Assembly (NCBI GenBank): GCA_002452815.1
Contig: DKFM01000004.1
Span: 100,020-164,019 of the forward strand
Source of the DNA: Rhodobacteraceae bacterium UBA6796
GTDB taxonomy: Bacteria; Pseudomonadota; Alphaproteobacteria; Rhodobacterales; Rhodobacteraceae
Direction: 5' to 3'
Length of the DNA stretch: 64,000 bases
This document shows positions 52,685 to 64,000 of the stretch, one piece after another. The notes beneath the pieces are model-generated. The model ran no database searches, was not told where the DNA came from, and saw nothing but the letters and a program-made list of their open reading frames with translations. Position 1 is the first letter of the stretch, and every line of letters starts with the position of its first letter. Position numbers and translations under genes: made by a program.

Positions 52685-53569
52685 ATGTCCGTACTCGTTA
52701 ACGAAAACACCAAAGTCATCTGCCAGGGCTTCACCGGCAGCCAGGGCACGTTCCACTCGGAACAGGCCATCGCCTACGGCACCAAGATGGTTGGCGGCGT
52801 GACCCCCGGCAAAGGCGGCACCACCCACCTGAACCTGCCCGTGTTCAACTCGGTCCACGAAGCGCGCGAGCGCACCGGCGCGAATGCCTCGGCCATCTAT
52901 GTGCCGCCGCCCTTCGCCGCCGACTCGATCCTCGAGGCGATCGACGCCGAGATGGAGCTGATCGTGTGCATCACCGAGGGCATCCCGGTGCTGGACATGA
53001 TGAAGGTCAAGCGCGCGCTGGAAGGTTCGAAATCGCGTCTGATCGGGCCGAACTGCCCGGGCGTCATCACGCCCGACGCCTGCAAGATCGGCATCATGCC
53101 GGGCCACATCCACAAGCGCGGCTCGTGCGGTGTTGTCTCGCGCTCGGGCACGCTGACCTATGAGGCCGTGAAACAGACCTCGGATCTGGGCCTGGGCCAG
53201 TCCTCGGCTGTCGGCATCGGCGGCGACCCGATCAAGGGGACCGAGCATATCGACGTGCTGGAAATGTTCCTGGCGGACCCGGAAACCACCTCGATCATCA
53301 TGATCGGTGAAATCGGTGGCTCGGCCGAAGAGGAAGCCGCGCAATTCCTGGCCGACGAAAAGAAACGCGGCCGCTGGAAACCGACCGCGGGCTTCATCGC
53401 GGGCCGCACCGCCCCTCCGGGCCGCCGCATGGGCCACGCTGGCGCCATCGTCGCCGGTGGCAAGGGCGATGCGGAAAGCAAGATCGAGGCGATGAAAAGC
53501 GCCGGGATCGTCGTGGCGGAAAGCCCGGCACACCTGGGGCAGGCCGTGATGGCCGCGATCAAGGGCTGA
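52685..53569 (+). CDS. sucD: succinyl-CoA synthetase alpha subunit
   Basis: 294-residue subunit with the CoA-binding Rossmann domain ([29 protein letters not shown]). The phosphorylated His251 is in [44 protein letters not shown] and the power-helix region [19 protein letters not shown] are conserved. Works with SucC in substrate-level phosphorylation. AACAGGAAAGATCC precedes ATG 52685. Confidence 0.97.
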   Translation: MSVLVNENTKVICQGFTGSQGTFHSEQAIAYGTKMVGGVTPGKGGTTHLNLPVFNSVHEARERTGANASAIYVPPPFAADSILEAIDAEMELIVCITEGIPVLDMMKVKRALEGSKSRLIGPNCPGVITPDACKIGIMPGHIHKRGSCGVVSRSGTLTYEAVKQTSDLGLGQSSAVGIGGDPIKGTEHIDVLEMFLADPETTSIIMIGEIGGSAEEEAAQFLADEKKRGRWKPTAGFIAGRTAPPGRRMGHAGAIVAGGKGDAESKIEAMKSAGIVVAESPAHLGQAVMAAIKG

Positions 53570-53688
53570 CAGATCTGACGGGGCTGCGGCATGTGCCGCG
53601 GCCCCGCTCCTCAGGGCCAAGGGGCGGGCATGCGCCCTTTCGCCGTGACGAGCGTTTCAAGGCCCAACGCGGCCAAGGAGAGAAGGGC

Positions 53689-54060
53689 ATGAGTTTCGCA
53701 CCCCGGGCATGGATGGCAGCGCTGATCGCCGCCCCGCTGTGTGCCTGTGTGGCCCCTGCCCCGCAGGGTGGCCAGCCCGGCGCGCCCGCACTTGCCCCCG
53801 CCGTGCCTGCCGATCCCCGCTCGCATGGCGTCTTCGAGCAGATCACCGGCATCAACGGCGATGCGGTTGCGGCGATTTCGGGCGATGCCCGGCGCAGCTA
53901 TATCTATTTCGACGCGGTAGCCGCCAAGAAAGCCACGGTCGAGGCCGCCCCGGCCAAACTCTGCGCGGGCTATGGCCGCGCGCTGAAATCATCCTATGTC
54001 ACCTACCCGGCAGACCATGTGCCGGGTGTCAAAGCTCTTGTGGTGGATTGCGCAAGCTGA
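53689..54060 (+). CDS. lipoprotein between sucD and sucA
   Basis: 123-residue predicted lipoprotein: signal ALIAAPLCAC with lipidated Cys at about 20. A Pro/Ala-rich linker follows, then a small folded part (GVFEQITGINGDAVAAISGDARRSYIYFDAVAAKKATVEAAPAKLC) ending in a second Cys near the C-terminus (ALVVDCAS). Family not recognised. AAGGAG precedes ATG 53689. Fourth gene of the suc operon. Confidence 0.75.
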   Translation: MSFAPRAWMAALIAAPLCACVAPAPQGGQPGAPALAPAVPADPRSHGVFEQITGINGDAVAAISGDARRSYIYFDAVAAKKATVEAAPAKLCAGYGRALKSSYVTYPADHVPGVKALVVDCAS

Positions 54061-54115
54061 CCACCGCCCCGCCGCCCCTCACCGGCCCCTCAGCCGACCT
54101 AAAGGATCAACCGTC

Positions 54116-57079
<2,964 letters not shown>

Positions 57080-57081
57080 GA

Positions 57082-58614
57082 ATGACCGTCGAAGTCCGCG
57101 TCCCCACGCTTGGCGAAAGCGTCTCGGAAGCGACCGTGGCCACCTGGTTCAAGAAACCGGGTGATCAGGTCGCCGCAGACGAGATGCTGTGCGAGCTGGA
57201 AACCGACAAGGTGACCGTCGAGGTCCCCGCGCCCGCCGCCGGGATCCTGGGCGAGATCGTCGCCGCCGAAGGGCAGACCGTTGGCGTCAACGCCCTGCTT
57301 GCCACTCTGTCTTCCGGGGCCGGCGCCGCGCCGGTCGCGAAACAAAAATCCGAAGGCCCGCGTTCTGAGGAGGGAACCGTGCCGCAATCTCAAGAGGTCA
57401 AAATGACTGACGTAATGGTGCCCGCCCTGGGCGAAAGTGTCTCGGAAGCCACGGTTTCCACCTGGTTCAAGAAAGTGGGCGATGCTGTCGCGCAAGACGA
57501 GATGCTGTGCGAACTCGAAACCGACAAGGTGTCGGTCGAGGTCCCCTCGCCCGTCGCGGGCATCCTGACCGAGATCCTCGCTCCCGAGGGCACCACGGTT
57601 GACGCGACCGCCAAGCTGGCCGTCGTCGCCGAAGGCGCCGCGGGCGCGGCCCCCGCCCCGGCAGCCGCTGCTGCGGCCCCTGCCCCGGCGGCTGCGGCCC
57701 CGGCCACCGGCAAGGACGTCGAGGACGCCCCCTCGGCCAAGAAGGCGATGGCCGAAGCGGGCCTCAGCCCGGCGCAGGTCACCGGCACCGGCAAGGACGG
57801 CCGCATCATGAAGGAAGACGTAGCCCGTGCCGCGGCGGCCCCGGCAGCCCCCGCCGTCTCGATCGCGCCCACCCCGGCCAGCGCCCCGCGCGCCCCGGTT
57901 CCGGCCGACGATGCCGCCCGCGAGGAACGCGTCAAGATGACCCGCCTGCGCGCCACCATCGCCAAGCGCCTGAAAGACAGCCAGAACACCGCCGCGATGC
58001 TGACCACCTATAACGAGGTGGACATGTCGGCGATCATGGAAATCCGCAACCAGTACAAGGACCAGTTCGAGAAGAAGCACGGCGTGCGCATGGGCTTCAT
58101 GTCGTTCTTCGTCAAGGCCTGCTGCCACGCCCTGAAAGAAGTGCCGGAAGTCAACGCCGAGATCGACGGCGGCGACATCGTCTACAAGCACTACGTCCAC
58201 ATGGGCGTGGCCGCCGGCACGCCGACGGGTCTGGTCGTTCCGGTGATCCGCGATGCGGACATCATGTCCTTCGCCGAGATCGAGAAAGCGATCGCCGAGA
58301 AAGGCGCGCGCGCCCGTGACGGCAAGCTCAGCATGGCCGAAATGCAGGGCGGCTCGTTCACCATCTCGAACGGCGGCGTCTACGGCTCGCTGATGTCCTC
58401 GCCGATCCTGAACCCGCCGCAGTCGGGCATTCTGGGCATGCACAAGATCCAGGACCGCCCGGTCGTGGTGAACGGCCAGATCGTGATCCGCCCGATGATG
58501 TATCTGGCGCTGAGCTACGATCACCGCATCGTCGACGGCAAGGGCGCCGTGACCTTCCTCGTGCGCGTCAAGGAAGCGCTGGAAGATCCGCGCCGCCTGC
58601 TGATGGATCTGTGA
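57082..58614 (+). CDS. sucB: 2-oxoglutarate dehydrogenase E2 with two lipoyl domains
   Basis: 510-residue dihydrolipoamide succinyltransferase. Two lipoyl domains (residues ~1-78 and ~108-185), each with the modified Lys in ETDKV (Lys43 and Lys149), are joined by a short charged linker. A Pro/Ala linker follows, then the E3-binding domain ([31 protein letters not shown]), a second linker, and the catalytic domain ending with the active-site HxxxDG in [12 protein letters not shown]. Many SucB proteins have one lipoyl domain, so this is a duplication. ATG 57082 uses GGAGGG at the end of sucA. Confidence 0.95.
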   Translation: MTVEVRVPTLGESVSEATVATWFKKPGDQVAADEMLCELETDKVTVEVPAPAAGILGEIVAAEGQTVGVNALLATLSSGAGAAPVAKQKSEGPRSEEGTVPQSQEVKMTDVMVPALGESVSEATVSTWFKKVGDAVAQDEMLCELETDKVSVEVPSPVAGILTEILAPEGTTVDATAKLAVVAEGAAGAAPAPAAAAAAPAPAAAAPATGKDVEDAPSAKKAMAEAGLSPAQVTGTGKDGRIMKEDVARAAAAPAAPAVSIAPTPASAPRAPVPADDAAREERVKMTRLRATIAKRLKDSQNTAAMLTTYNEVDMSAIMEIRNQYKDQFEKKHGVRMGFMSFFVKACCHALKEVPEVNAEIDGGDIVYKHYVHMGVAAGTPTGLVVPVIRDADIMSFAEIEKAIAEKGARARDGKLSMAEMQGGSFTISNGGVYGSLMSSPILNPPQSGILGMHKIQDRPVVVNGQIVIRPMMYLALSYDHRIVDGKGAVTFLVRVKEALEDPRRLLMDL

Positions 58615-58623
58615 TCTGACACC

Positions 58624-58653
58624 GGGGCGGCCGCTGCGCCGCCCCTTCTTTTT
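58624..58653 (+). terminator. hairpin with T-tract after sucB
   Basis: GGGGCGGC-N6-GCCGCCCC followed by TTCTTTTT, ten bases after the sucB stop codon. It suggests that lpd is transcribed at least in part from its own promoter. Confidence 0.72.
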
Positions 58654-58671
58654 CCATTCCGCCCCCTTTTC

Positions 58672-58720
58672 ATCTTGCCTGAAATACCCCGGGGGGCACG
58701 GGGGGCAGCGCCCCCCGCCG
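58672..58720. repeat. dispersed palindromic repeat, half copy (f)
   Basis: TCTTGCCTGAAATACCCCGGGGGG followed by GGGGGGCAGCGCCCCCC. Only one arm of the long hairpin is left, but the GC-rich stem is intact. Located between sucB and lpd. Confidence 0.6.
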
Positions 58721-58738
58721 TAGTCAAAGGATACTCCA

Positions 58739-60127
58739 ATGGCAGAATTCGACGTTATCGTGATCGGCGGCGGCCCGGGTGGCTATGTCTGCGCGATCCG
58801 TTGTGCGCAACTGGGCCTGAAAACCGCCTGCGTGGAAGGCCGTGGCGCCTTGGGCGGCACTTGCCTGAACGTGGGTTGCATCCCCTCGAAGGCACTGCTG
58901 AATGCCACCCACCACCTGCACGAGGTTCACGAGAACTTCGAGAAAATGGGCCTGATGGGCGCCAAGGTCAAAGTCGACTGGGCGAAGATGCAGGACTACA
59001 AGCAGGACGTCATCACCGGCAACACCAAGGGCATTGAGTTCCTGTTCAAGAAGAACAAGGTGACCTATCTGCAGGGCTGGGGCTCGATCCCGGCGGCGGG
59101 TCAGGTCAAGGTCGGCGACGAGATCCACAGCGCGAAAAACATCGTCATCGCCACCGGCTCCGAGCCCGCCTCGCTGCCCGGCATCGAGATCGACGAAGAC
59201 ACCATCGTCACCTCGACCGGTGCGCTCAGCCTGCCGAAGATTCCCAAGTCGATGGTCGTCATCGGCGCGGGGGTGATCGGTCTGGAAATGGGTTCGGTCT
59301 ATGCCCGTCTGGGCACCGAGGTGACGGTCGTCGAATATCTCGACGCGATCACCCCGGGCATGGATGGCGAGGTCGCCAAATCCTTCCAGAAGATCCTGGC
59401 CAAGCAGGGCCTGAAATTCGTGCTGGGCGCCGCGGTGCAGGGCGTGACCAAGGGCAAGGGCAAGAACACCGTCGCCTACAAGCTGCGCAAGGACGAGAGC
59501 GAACACACGCTCGACGCCGAGGTGGTTCTGGTCGCGACCGGGCGCAAACCCTATACCGCCGGTCTGGGCCTCGAGGCCGTGGGCGTCGAGATGCTGCCGC
59601 GCGGTCAGGTCAAGACCAATGACCACTGGGCGACCAATGTCGCCGGCATCTACGCAATCGGCGACGCGATCGTCGGCCCGATGCTGGCCCACAAGGCCGA
59701 AGACGAGGGCATGGCGGTGGCCGAGGTGATTGCGGGCAAGCATGGCCATGTGAACTATGACGTGATCCCGGGCGTGATCTACACCACCCCCGAGGTCGCT
59801 TCGGTCGGCAAGACCGAAGAGGTGCTGAAACAGGAAGGCCGTGCCTACAAGGTCGGCAAGTTCAGCTTCATGGGCAATGGCCGCGCCAAGGCCGTGTTCC
59901 AGGCCGACGGTTTCGTCAAGATGATCGTCGATGCCGGCACCGACCGGATCCTGGGCTGCCACATCATTGGCCCGGGCGCGGGCGACATGATCCACGAGAT
60001 CTGCGTGGCCATGGAATTCGGCGCCTCGGCGCAGGATGTTGCGCTGACCTGCCACGCCCACCCGACCTATTCGGAAGCGGTGCGCGAGGCCGCGCTGGCC
60101 TGCGGCGACGGCGCCATCCACGCCTGA
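58739..60127 (+). CDS. lpd: dihydrolipoamide dehydrogenase (E3)
   Basis: 462-residue flavoprotein reoxidising dihydrolipoamide with NAD+. FAD motif [16 protein letters not shown], redox disulfide Cys42/Cys47 in [18 protein letters not shown]-binding [20 protein letters not shown], and the C-terminal His-Glu dyad in [11 protein letters not shown]. Likely the E3 of the adjacent 2-oxoglutarate dehydrogenase. AAAGGATACTCC precedes ATG 58739. Followed by an intrinsic terminator. Confidence 0.97.
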   Translation: MAEFDVIVIGGGPGGYVCAIRCAQLGLKTACVEGRGALGGTCLNVGCIPSKALLNATHHLHEVHENFEKMGLMGAKVKVDWAKMQDYKQDVITGNTKGIEFLFKKNKVTYLQGWGSIPAAGQVKVGDEIHSAKNIVIATGSEPASLPGIEIDEDTIVTSTGALSLPKIPKSMVVIGAGVIGLEMGSVYARLGTEVTVVEYLDAITPGMDGEVAKSFQKILAKQGLKFVLGAAVQGVTKGKGKNTVAYKLRKDESEHTLDAEVVLVATGRKPYTAGLGLEAVGVEMLPRGQVKTNDHWATNVAGIYAIGDAIVGPMLAHKAEDEGMAVAEVIAGKHGHVNYDVIPGVIYTTPEVASVGKTEEVLKQEGRAYKVGKFSFMGNGRAKAVFQADGFVKMIVDAGTDRILGCHIIGPGAGDMIHEICVAMEFGASAQDVALTCHAHPTYSEAVREAALACGDGAIHA

Positions 60128-60147
60128 TCCGCCTGCACCACATCCTG

Positions 60148-60175
60148 AAAGGGCGGCCTCGGGGTCGCCCTTTTT
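60148..60175 (+). terminator. intrinsic terminator of lpd
   Basis: AAAGGGCGGCC-TCGG-GGTCGCCCTTT (one G-T wobble) followed by TT, 20 bp after the lpd stop codon. Confidence 0.88.
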
Positions 60176-60207
60176 GCTGCGTGGCGCCTCTGGCCAAAGC
60201 AGGGTTT

Positions 60208-60302
60208 GAGTATTTTTGCCAAGAAGAAGCCAAGGCCCTTTCTTCTTGGCAAAAATACTCCGGGGGGAATTTGCGCGAAGCGCAAAGGGGGGCAGCGCCC
60301 CC
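60208..60302. repeat. dispersed palindromic repeat, full composite copy (g)
   Basis: GAGTATTTTTGCCAAGAAGAA ... TTCTTCTTGGCAAAAATACTC, then CCGGGGGG, an AATTTGCGCGAAGCGCAAA stem and GGGGGGCAGCGCCCCC. It lies between convergent lpd and the GntR gene and reaches the stop codon of the latter. Confidence 0.78.
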
Positions 60303-60949
60303 TACCCCGCCAGATGGCGCAGGCCCTGGGTCACATCGGTGCGCACCGCCAGCCGCAGCGCAGGTTCGTCCCCCGCCCGCAGCGCCGCCAGAATCATCCG
60401 GTGATGCCGCGGCGGTTCGTTGCGCGACACCCGGTTATAGAGCGCGCGCATCGTCGGCCCGAGCTGCAGCCAGACGGTCTCGATCACCGCCAGCATCGCG
60501 GGCGCCTGCGCGCGCAGGTAAAGCGTGCGGTGGAATTCCAGATTGGTGCGGATATAGCCCACCGGGTCCTGTTTCGCGACCGCCTCGGCATTGGCGGTGT
60601 TGATCGCGCTCAGCCGGTCGATCAGCGCCAGATGCGCGCGCGGCAGGGCACGGGCGGCGAGTTCCGGCTCGATCAGCGCGCGCAGGGCGGCCAGCTCCTC
60701 GATCCGGTCGTTCGACAGCTCGGGCGTCGCCACCCGGCCCGAGGACGACAGCATCAGCGCGCCTTCCGCCACCAGCCGCCGCAGCGCCTCGCGCGCGGGG
60801 GTCATCGACACGCCGTATTGCTTGCCCAAGCCCCGCAGCGTCAGCGGCTGACCGGGCAGCAGCTCGCCATGCATGATCTGCTGACGCAGGCTGCGATACA
60901 ACCGGTCATGGGCAGCGGTTTCGATCGGGCGGGTGCTGATGGTGGTCAT
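60302..60949 (-). CDS. GntR-family (FCD) transcriptional regulator, candidate TCA-operon regulator
   Basis: 215-residue regulator. Winged helix at residues ~12-75 (AAHDRLYRSLRQQIMHGELLPGQPLTLRGLGKQYGVSMTPAREALRRLVAEGALML). The FCD all-helical ligand domain covers ~83-205, with metal-site type residues in NLEFHRTLYL and HHRMILAALRAGD. Ligand unknown; FCD proteins usually sense organic acids. It is convergent with lpd. The 14-bp palindrome TTTGTGATCACAAA lies six bases before its ATG and the same core occurs in pairs before sdhC and sucC. I infer it controls the TCA operons and itself. Confidence 0.88.
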   Translation of the reverse strand: MTTISTRPIETAAHDRLYRSLRQQIMHGELLPGQPLTLRGLGKQYGVSMTPAREALRRLVAEGALMLSSSGRVATPELSNDRIEELAALRALIEPELAARALPRAHLALIDRLSAINTANAEAVAKQDPVGYIRTNLEFHRTLYLRAQAPAMLAVIETVWLQLGPTMRALYNRVSRNEPPRHHRMILAALRAGDEPALRLAVRTDVTQGLRHLAG

Positions 60950-60954
60950 GCGCC

Positions 60955-60987
60955 TTTGTGATCACAAAACGCCCCGCCGTCAATCAC
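60955..60987 (-). promoter_or_regulatory. GTGATCAC operator at the GntR gene start, with degenerate partner
   Basis: TTTGTGATCACAAA (60955-60968), perfect palindrome, directly before the ribosome-binding region. On the minus strand GTGATTGAC (60979-60987) precedes it with an N13 spacer, matching the GTGATCAC-N13-GTGATCAC layout of sdhC and sucC with one altered site. Autoregulation by blocking transcription start or translation is likely. Confidence 0.7.
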
Positions 60988-60990
60988 CCC

Positions 60991-61683
60991 TCAGCGGTCG
61001 AAGCGCATGGCATGCAGCGCGCTGCCGTGCCGCTTGAGCCAGGCGCGTTCAGCGGCATAGCCGGGGCGCAATCCGGCAACCACCGCCCAGAACGCGGGCG
61101 AGTGGTTCATCTGCTCCAGATGCGCGACCTCATGTGCCGCCACATAGTCCAGCACGCAGGGCGGCGCCATGATCAGCCGCCAGTTGTAGCTCAGCGATCC
61201 GTCCTGTGCGCACGATCCCCAGCGTGAGCGGGTATCGCGCAGGGTAATGCGCCGGAAGGGCCGGCCCAGCTGCGCGGCATAGCCTTCGGTGGCGGCCTGC
61301 AGGCGCTGACGGGCGCAGACCTTGAGAAACGCTTCCAGCCGCGCCGCCAGACGATCGGCGCCGGGCGGCACGATCAACTGCGCCCCGTCAAGCCTTGGCG
61401 CGCGCACCGCCCCTTCGACGATCTGCCGCCGCGCGCCTTCGAACAGGATGCTGCCGCCCGGCGCGGGACGCTCCGACGCGGGGCTCTGGGCCAGGGCGCG
61501 CCGAAGCCACTCGGTCTGGCTCCGGGCGAAGGCCAGCGCCTCGGCTTCGCGCGCGTGGGCGGGCAGCGTCAGCGTCACCTGCCCGTCGATCCGCGACACC
61601 CGCAGGCTGAAGCGTCGCGCCCGGGCGGAGCGGCGCAGCACCAGCGCGATCTCGGGGGCGTCGGGCAGAGGGTGGCGGGTCAC
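60991..61683 (-). CDS. YgjP-like M48-type zinc metallopeptidase domain protein
   Basis: 230-residue DUF45/YgjP family protein. Zinc motif HEVAHLEQMNHSPAFWAVV (HExxH, third His in NHSPAFW). Upstream SRWGSCAQDGSLSYNWRLIMAP is the family signature, and an N-terminal beta-rich domain (ALVLRRSARARRFSLRVSRIDGQVTLTLP) precedes it. Function in bacteria poorly known; often with restriction or repair genes, but not here. GTG 61683 is chosen because GGAG stands nine bases before it. The longer frame upstream to 61848 lacks a ribosome-binding site. Confidence 0.85.
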   Translation of the reverse strand: MTRHPLPDAPEIALVLRRSARARRFSLRVSRIDGQVTLTLPAHAREAEALAFARSQTEWLRRALAQSPASERPAPGGSILFEGARRQIVEGAVRAPRLDGAQLIVPPGADRLAARLEAFLKVCARQRLQAATEGYAAQLGRPFRRITLRDTRSRWGSCAQDGSLSYNWRLIMAPPCVLDYVAAHEVAHLEQMNHSPAFWAVVAGLRPGYAAERAWLKRHGSALHAMRFDR

Positions 61684-61822
61684 GGGCGGCTCCGGGAAAA
61701 TGACGGGATCGGCGCGGAATGGCCCTGCGGAACGGGGCAAGGGACGAAAAGGCTTTGACACCCCGCGCCCAGTGTGGCAAGCGGCTCCGACTCTCTGAAT
61801 AGAGCGATGCCAGGAGAATTCC

Positions 61823-62149
61823 ATGCCGAAAGAGGAATGGGGCGTCAAGCGCCTCTGCCCACATTGCGCGAGCCGGTTCTACGACCTGAACAAAGACCCG
61901 CTGACCTGCCCGGTCTGCGCCAACAGCTTCTCGCTCGAGAGCCTGACGGCGGGCCGCGGCCGCACGCTGGTCGCAGACAAGTCGGCGTCCCGCGAACGCG
62001 AAGTCGAGGCAGATGATCTGACCGACGACGATCTGGACGATGACGCCGCCGATGTGGATATCGACGACGATCTGCTCGAGGATGACGAAGACGACAACGT
62101 CTCGCTCGACGATATCGCCGATGTCAGCACGGGCGACGACGAAAGCTGA
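61823..62149 (+). CDS. TIGR02300 family protein with N-terminal zinc ribbon
   Basis: 108-residue alphaproteobacterial protein. Two CxxC pairs form a rubredoxin-like zinc ribbon (LCPHCASRFYDLNKDPLTCPVCANSF, residues ~11-36). A short basic linker follows, then a very acidic Asp/Glu tail (about residues 60-108, DDLDDDAADVDIDDDLLEDDEDD). Function unknown; almost restricted to alphaproteobacteria. AGGAGAATTCC precedes ATG 61823. Confidence 0.9.
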   Translation: MPKEEWGVKRLCPHCASRFYDLNKDPLTCPVCANSFSLESLTAGRGRTLVADKSASREREVEADDLTDDDLDDDAADVDIDDDLLEDDEDDNVSLDDIADVSTGDDES

Positions 62150-62341
62150 TCCCCGCATGACAGGGGCGGAATGACAGGCGCGGGGCATGGCCCCGCGCTT
62201 TGTCGTTTGTGTCCAGACCTTGCCAGCGCGCGTGCAAAGTTTTTCGTGGCGGCGCAGAAAATTCCTCTTGCACCGGGTTTGGCAGGGCCTTATACGACCC
62301 CCCACGCGAGACGCCAAACAGGCAGATCGCAGACCTCAGGT

Positions 62342-62417
<76 letters not shown>

Positions 62418-62586
62418 AACACTCCTTGAAAAGTAGCAGATAGTTCTGCCTTTCCTGGCAGAGAGTTTGCCCCCGCCACGCAGACGGCTACTGTTTTCTC
62501 TCCGAAAATCCATGCTGCTTCGATACACGCCCTTGCCGTGCTGACCGCTTCGCAGCCCTTTCCCCAGTCAAACCCGAGGATGGCCC

Positions 62587-62826
62587 ATGACCGCGGGCTT
62601 CTTGCGCCCCGGCAAGCCAACCGACAATGGCTTCATCGAAGCCTTTGGCAGTAAACTCAGGTCCGACTGCCCGAACATGCATTGGTTCATGAGCCTTGCA
62701 GATGCCGCCGAAAAGCCGGAGGATCGGCGCAGACACTATAACGACGACCGCCCCCTCAGCGACCCCTGCGACAACGTGCCGAGCGCGCTACACTTTCCCG
62801 ACGGCTTGGCCTGGCAGCCGCCGTGA
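62587..62826 (+). mobile_element. IS3-family transposase C-terminal remnant
   Basis: Only the end of an IS3/IS407-type OrfB integrase is left: LRPGKPTDNGFIEAFGSKLRSDCPNMHWFMSLADAAEKPEDRRRHYNDDRPLSD resembles the C-terminal third, including the last catalytic Glu (FIEAF) of the DDE triad. The two Asp residues and the N-terminal half are missing, and OrfA is absent. The sequence after the stop (ACCGGAAACTCC, then CGGGGGGCACTGC near 62915) resembles the terminal region of such elements. Non-functional. Confidence 0.8.
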
Positions 62827-62967
62827 CCAAAACCGGAAACTCCACCTTCCGACGCTCCAGAACCGCTTGGCAGGGCAGGTTGGGCCGAACTCCAACATCA
62901 ATTGGCGGAGCTATCGGGGGGCACTGCAATGCCAGCGCTTTTGCATCGGCAGGATTGAGAGGGCGAC

Positions 62968-64000
62968 ATGTCAGTGAAGTTTGGCACAAGCGGTTTGCGG
63001 GGCCTTGTGGTGGATCTGACGCCAGATCTTGTGCAGGCTTATACGGCGGCGTTTCTGGCGTCCTGCCCGATTGGAGCGGGGCTTTTCGTGGGGGTCGATC
63101 TGCGGCCGTCTTCCCCGCGGATTGCGCGCGATGTGATTGCGGCGGCGCGCAAGGCGGGGGTTGCGGTGAGCGATTGCGGGGCGCTGCCGACTCCGGCGCT
63201 GGCATTGGCGGCGATGTCGGCGGGTGCGGCGGCGATCATGGTGACCGGCAGCCACATTCCGGCCGATCGCAACGGGTTGAAGTTCTATCTGCCGACCGGC
63301 GAGATCTCGAAAGACGACGAAGCGGCGATCGTTGCGGCCTATGATTCCGGCGCTGCGCCGGAGGGCCGCGCGGAAGGCAGCCTGACGCCCTGCCCCGAAG
63401 CATCCCGCGCCTATGTTCAGCGCTATGTGACGGCTTACGGGCCGCAGGCTCTGTCTGGTTTGCGGCTGGGCGTCTATCAGCACTCCACTGTCGCGCGCGA
63501 TCTTTTGCCTGCCGTTCTTGACGCACTGGGCGCGGAGTCGGTCCTGCTGGCGCCTTCGGACAGTTTTATCCCGGTCGATACCGAGGCTGTGGATATCGAA
63601 ACGCGCTCGATGTTGGCGGAGTGGTGCGTCACCCACCGCCTTGACGCGATCCTGTCGACGGATGGCGATGCCGACCGCCCGATGCTGACCGATGCCACGG
63701 GGCAGGTCATTGCGGGCGATGTTCTGGGGGTTCTGAGCGCGCAGGCACTCAAGGCGCAGATCGTCTGCACGCCGGTGTCGTCGAATTCGATGCTGTCGCA
63801 GATCCCGGCATTCACTGCGGTGCATCTGACGAAGATCGGTTCGCCTTTCGTGATCGCCGCGATGGAGGCGGTTCGGGCTGCGCAGCCCGGCGCAAAGGTG
63901 GTGGGCTTCGAGGCGAATGGCGGCTTTCTGCTTGGTTTCACCGCGCAGGGCCCGGCAGGGCCGTTGGCCGCGCTGATGACGCGCGATGCGTTTGTGCCGA
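62968..64000 (+). CDS. phosphomannomutase/phosphoglucomutase family protein (3' end beyond window)
   Basis: 344 codons are visible. The N-terminal SVKFGTSGLRGLVVDL is typical of the family. The catalytic phosphoserine loop is VTGSHIPADRNGLKFY (variant of TASHNP) and the Mg2+-binding motif is STDGDADRPML. The sugar-binding loop (GFEANGGFLLG) is also visible; the C-terminal domain is cut off. It supplies mannose-1-phosphate for GDP-sugars of surface polysaccharides. Third-position T and GCG codons are more frequent than in the neighbours, consistent with a different origin. Directly follows an IS remnant and tRNA-Ala. Confidence 0.9.
   Translation, partial: MSVKFGTSGLRGLVVDLTPDLVQAYTAAFLASCPIGAGLFVGVDLRPSSPRIARDVIAAARKAGVAVSDCGALPTPALALAAMSAGAAAIMVTGSHIPADRNGLKFYLPTGEISKDDEAAIVAAYDSGAAPEGRAEGSLTPCPEASRAYVQRYVTAYGPQALSGLRLGVYQHSTVARDLLPAVLDALGAESVLLAPSDSFIPVDTEAVDIETRSMLAEWCVTHRLDAILSTDGDADRPMLTDATGQVIAGDVLGVLSAQALKAQIVCTPVSSNSMLSQIPAFTAVHLTKIGSPFVIAAMEAVRAAQPGAKVVGFEANGGFLLGFTAQGPAGPLAALMTRDAFVP

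Noticed and set aside
62587..62826. Intact transposase gene
   Set aside because: Only the C-terminal third is present; two of three catalytic acidic residues and OrfA are missing.

Overview
The window is a high-GC (about 65%), gene-dense bacterial chromosome segment from an alphaproteobacterium of the Rhodobacter/Paracoccus group (Rhodobacterales). Support for this placement: an F0 ATP-synthase operon (atpI-B-E-X-F) separate from F1 and carrying a b' subunit; an sdhCDA..B operon next to mesaconyl-CoA hydratase and (3S)-malyl-CoA thioesterase genes of the ethylmalonyl-CoA pathway; a suc operon followed by lpd; and a TIGR02300 protein. I cannot name the species from sequence alone.

Layout. 1-3.6 kb: an edge fragment, a hypothetical gene, a beta-carbonic anhydrase, a ribbon-helix-helix-like protein and a MuiA-like secreted protein. 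3.7-9.1 kb: asd, an MFS transporter, a ModE-type regulator lacking a molybdate-binding domain, and modABC behind a clear inverted-repeat Mo-box. 9.1-14.5 kb: Hsp20, a trypsin-like protease and glycolate oxidase (glcD-E-F on the minus strand). 14.5-24.4 kb: DUF599, a four-gene MoxR/DUF58/DUF4159/VWA-like operon joined by 4-bp overlaps, DUF1285, hydroxypyruvate isomerase and a CDF metal exporter. 24.6-32.6 kb: polA, a zinc-finger protein, HIT, a glycosyltransferase diverging from a sulfotransferase, a PfkB kinase and nth. 32.7-36.3 kb: a degenerate Hint protein, an Ada-like protein, an OmpA-like lipoprotein and a GntR regulator. 36.4-40.7 kb: the F0 operon, an ArsR regulator, a DUF1989 protein and a 53-aa protein. 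40.9-60.1 kb: a central-carbon hub, sdhCDA-lipoprotein-lipoprotein-sdhB, mch, DUF1737, nnrU-like, mcl2, mdh, sucC-x-sucD-lipoprotein-sucA-sucB, lpd. 60.3-62.3 kb: a GntR/FCD regulator, a YgjP-like peptidase, TIGR02300 and tRNA-Ala(GGC). 62.5-64 kb: an IS3-family transposase remnant and a phosphomannomutase with different codon use, possibly the edge of a surface-polysaccharide island.

How it works together. The 2-oxoglutarate dehydrogenase (sucA, sucB, lpd), succinyl-CoA synthetase, succinate dehydrogenase and malate dehydrogenase genes give a contiguous set of TCA steps from 2-oxoglutarate to oxaloacetate, except fumarase. Mch and Mcl2 feed C4 acids from acetyl-CoA assimilation into the same pool.

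The strongest unexplained signal is a shared promoter element. A pair of GTGATCAC palindromes with centres exactly 21 bp apart lies upstream of both sdhC and sucC, in the same orientation and with similar flanking sequence. The same palindrome, in its full 14-bp form and with a degenerate partner, sits at the start of the GntR/FCD gene at 60302-60949. This points to a local autoregulated TCA-cycle regulon. A second possible link joins the other GntR gene (35553) and the glcD promoter through a TGGT-N11-ACCA dyad. A family of composite palindromic intergenic repeats (at least seven copies) is scattered through the window.
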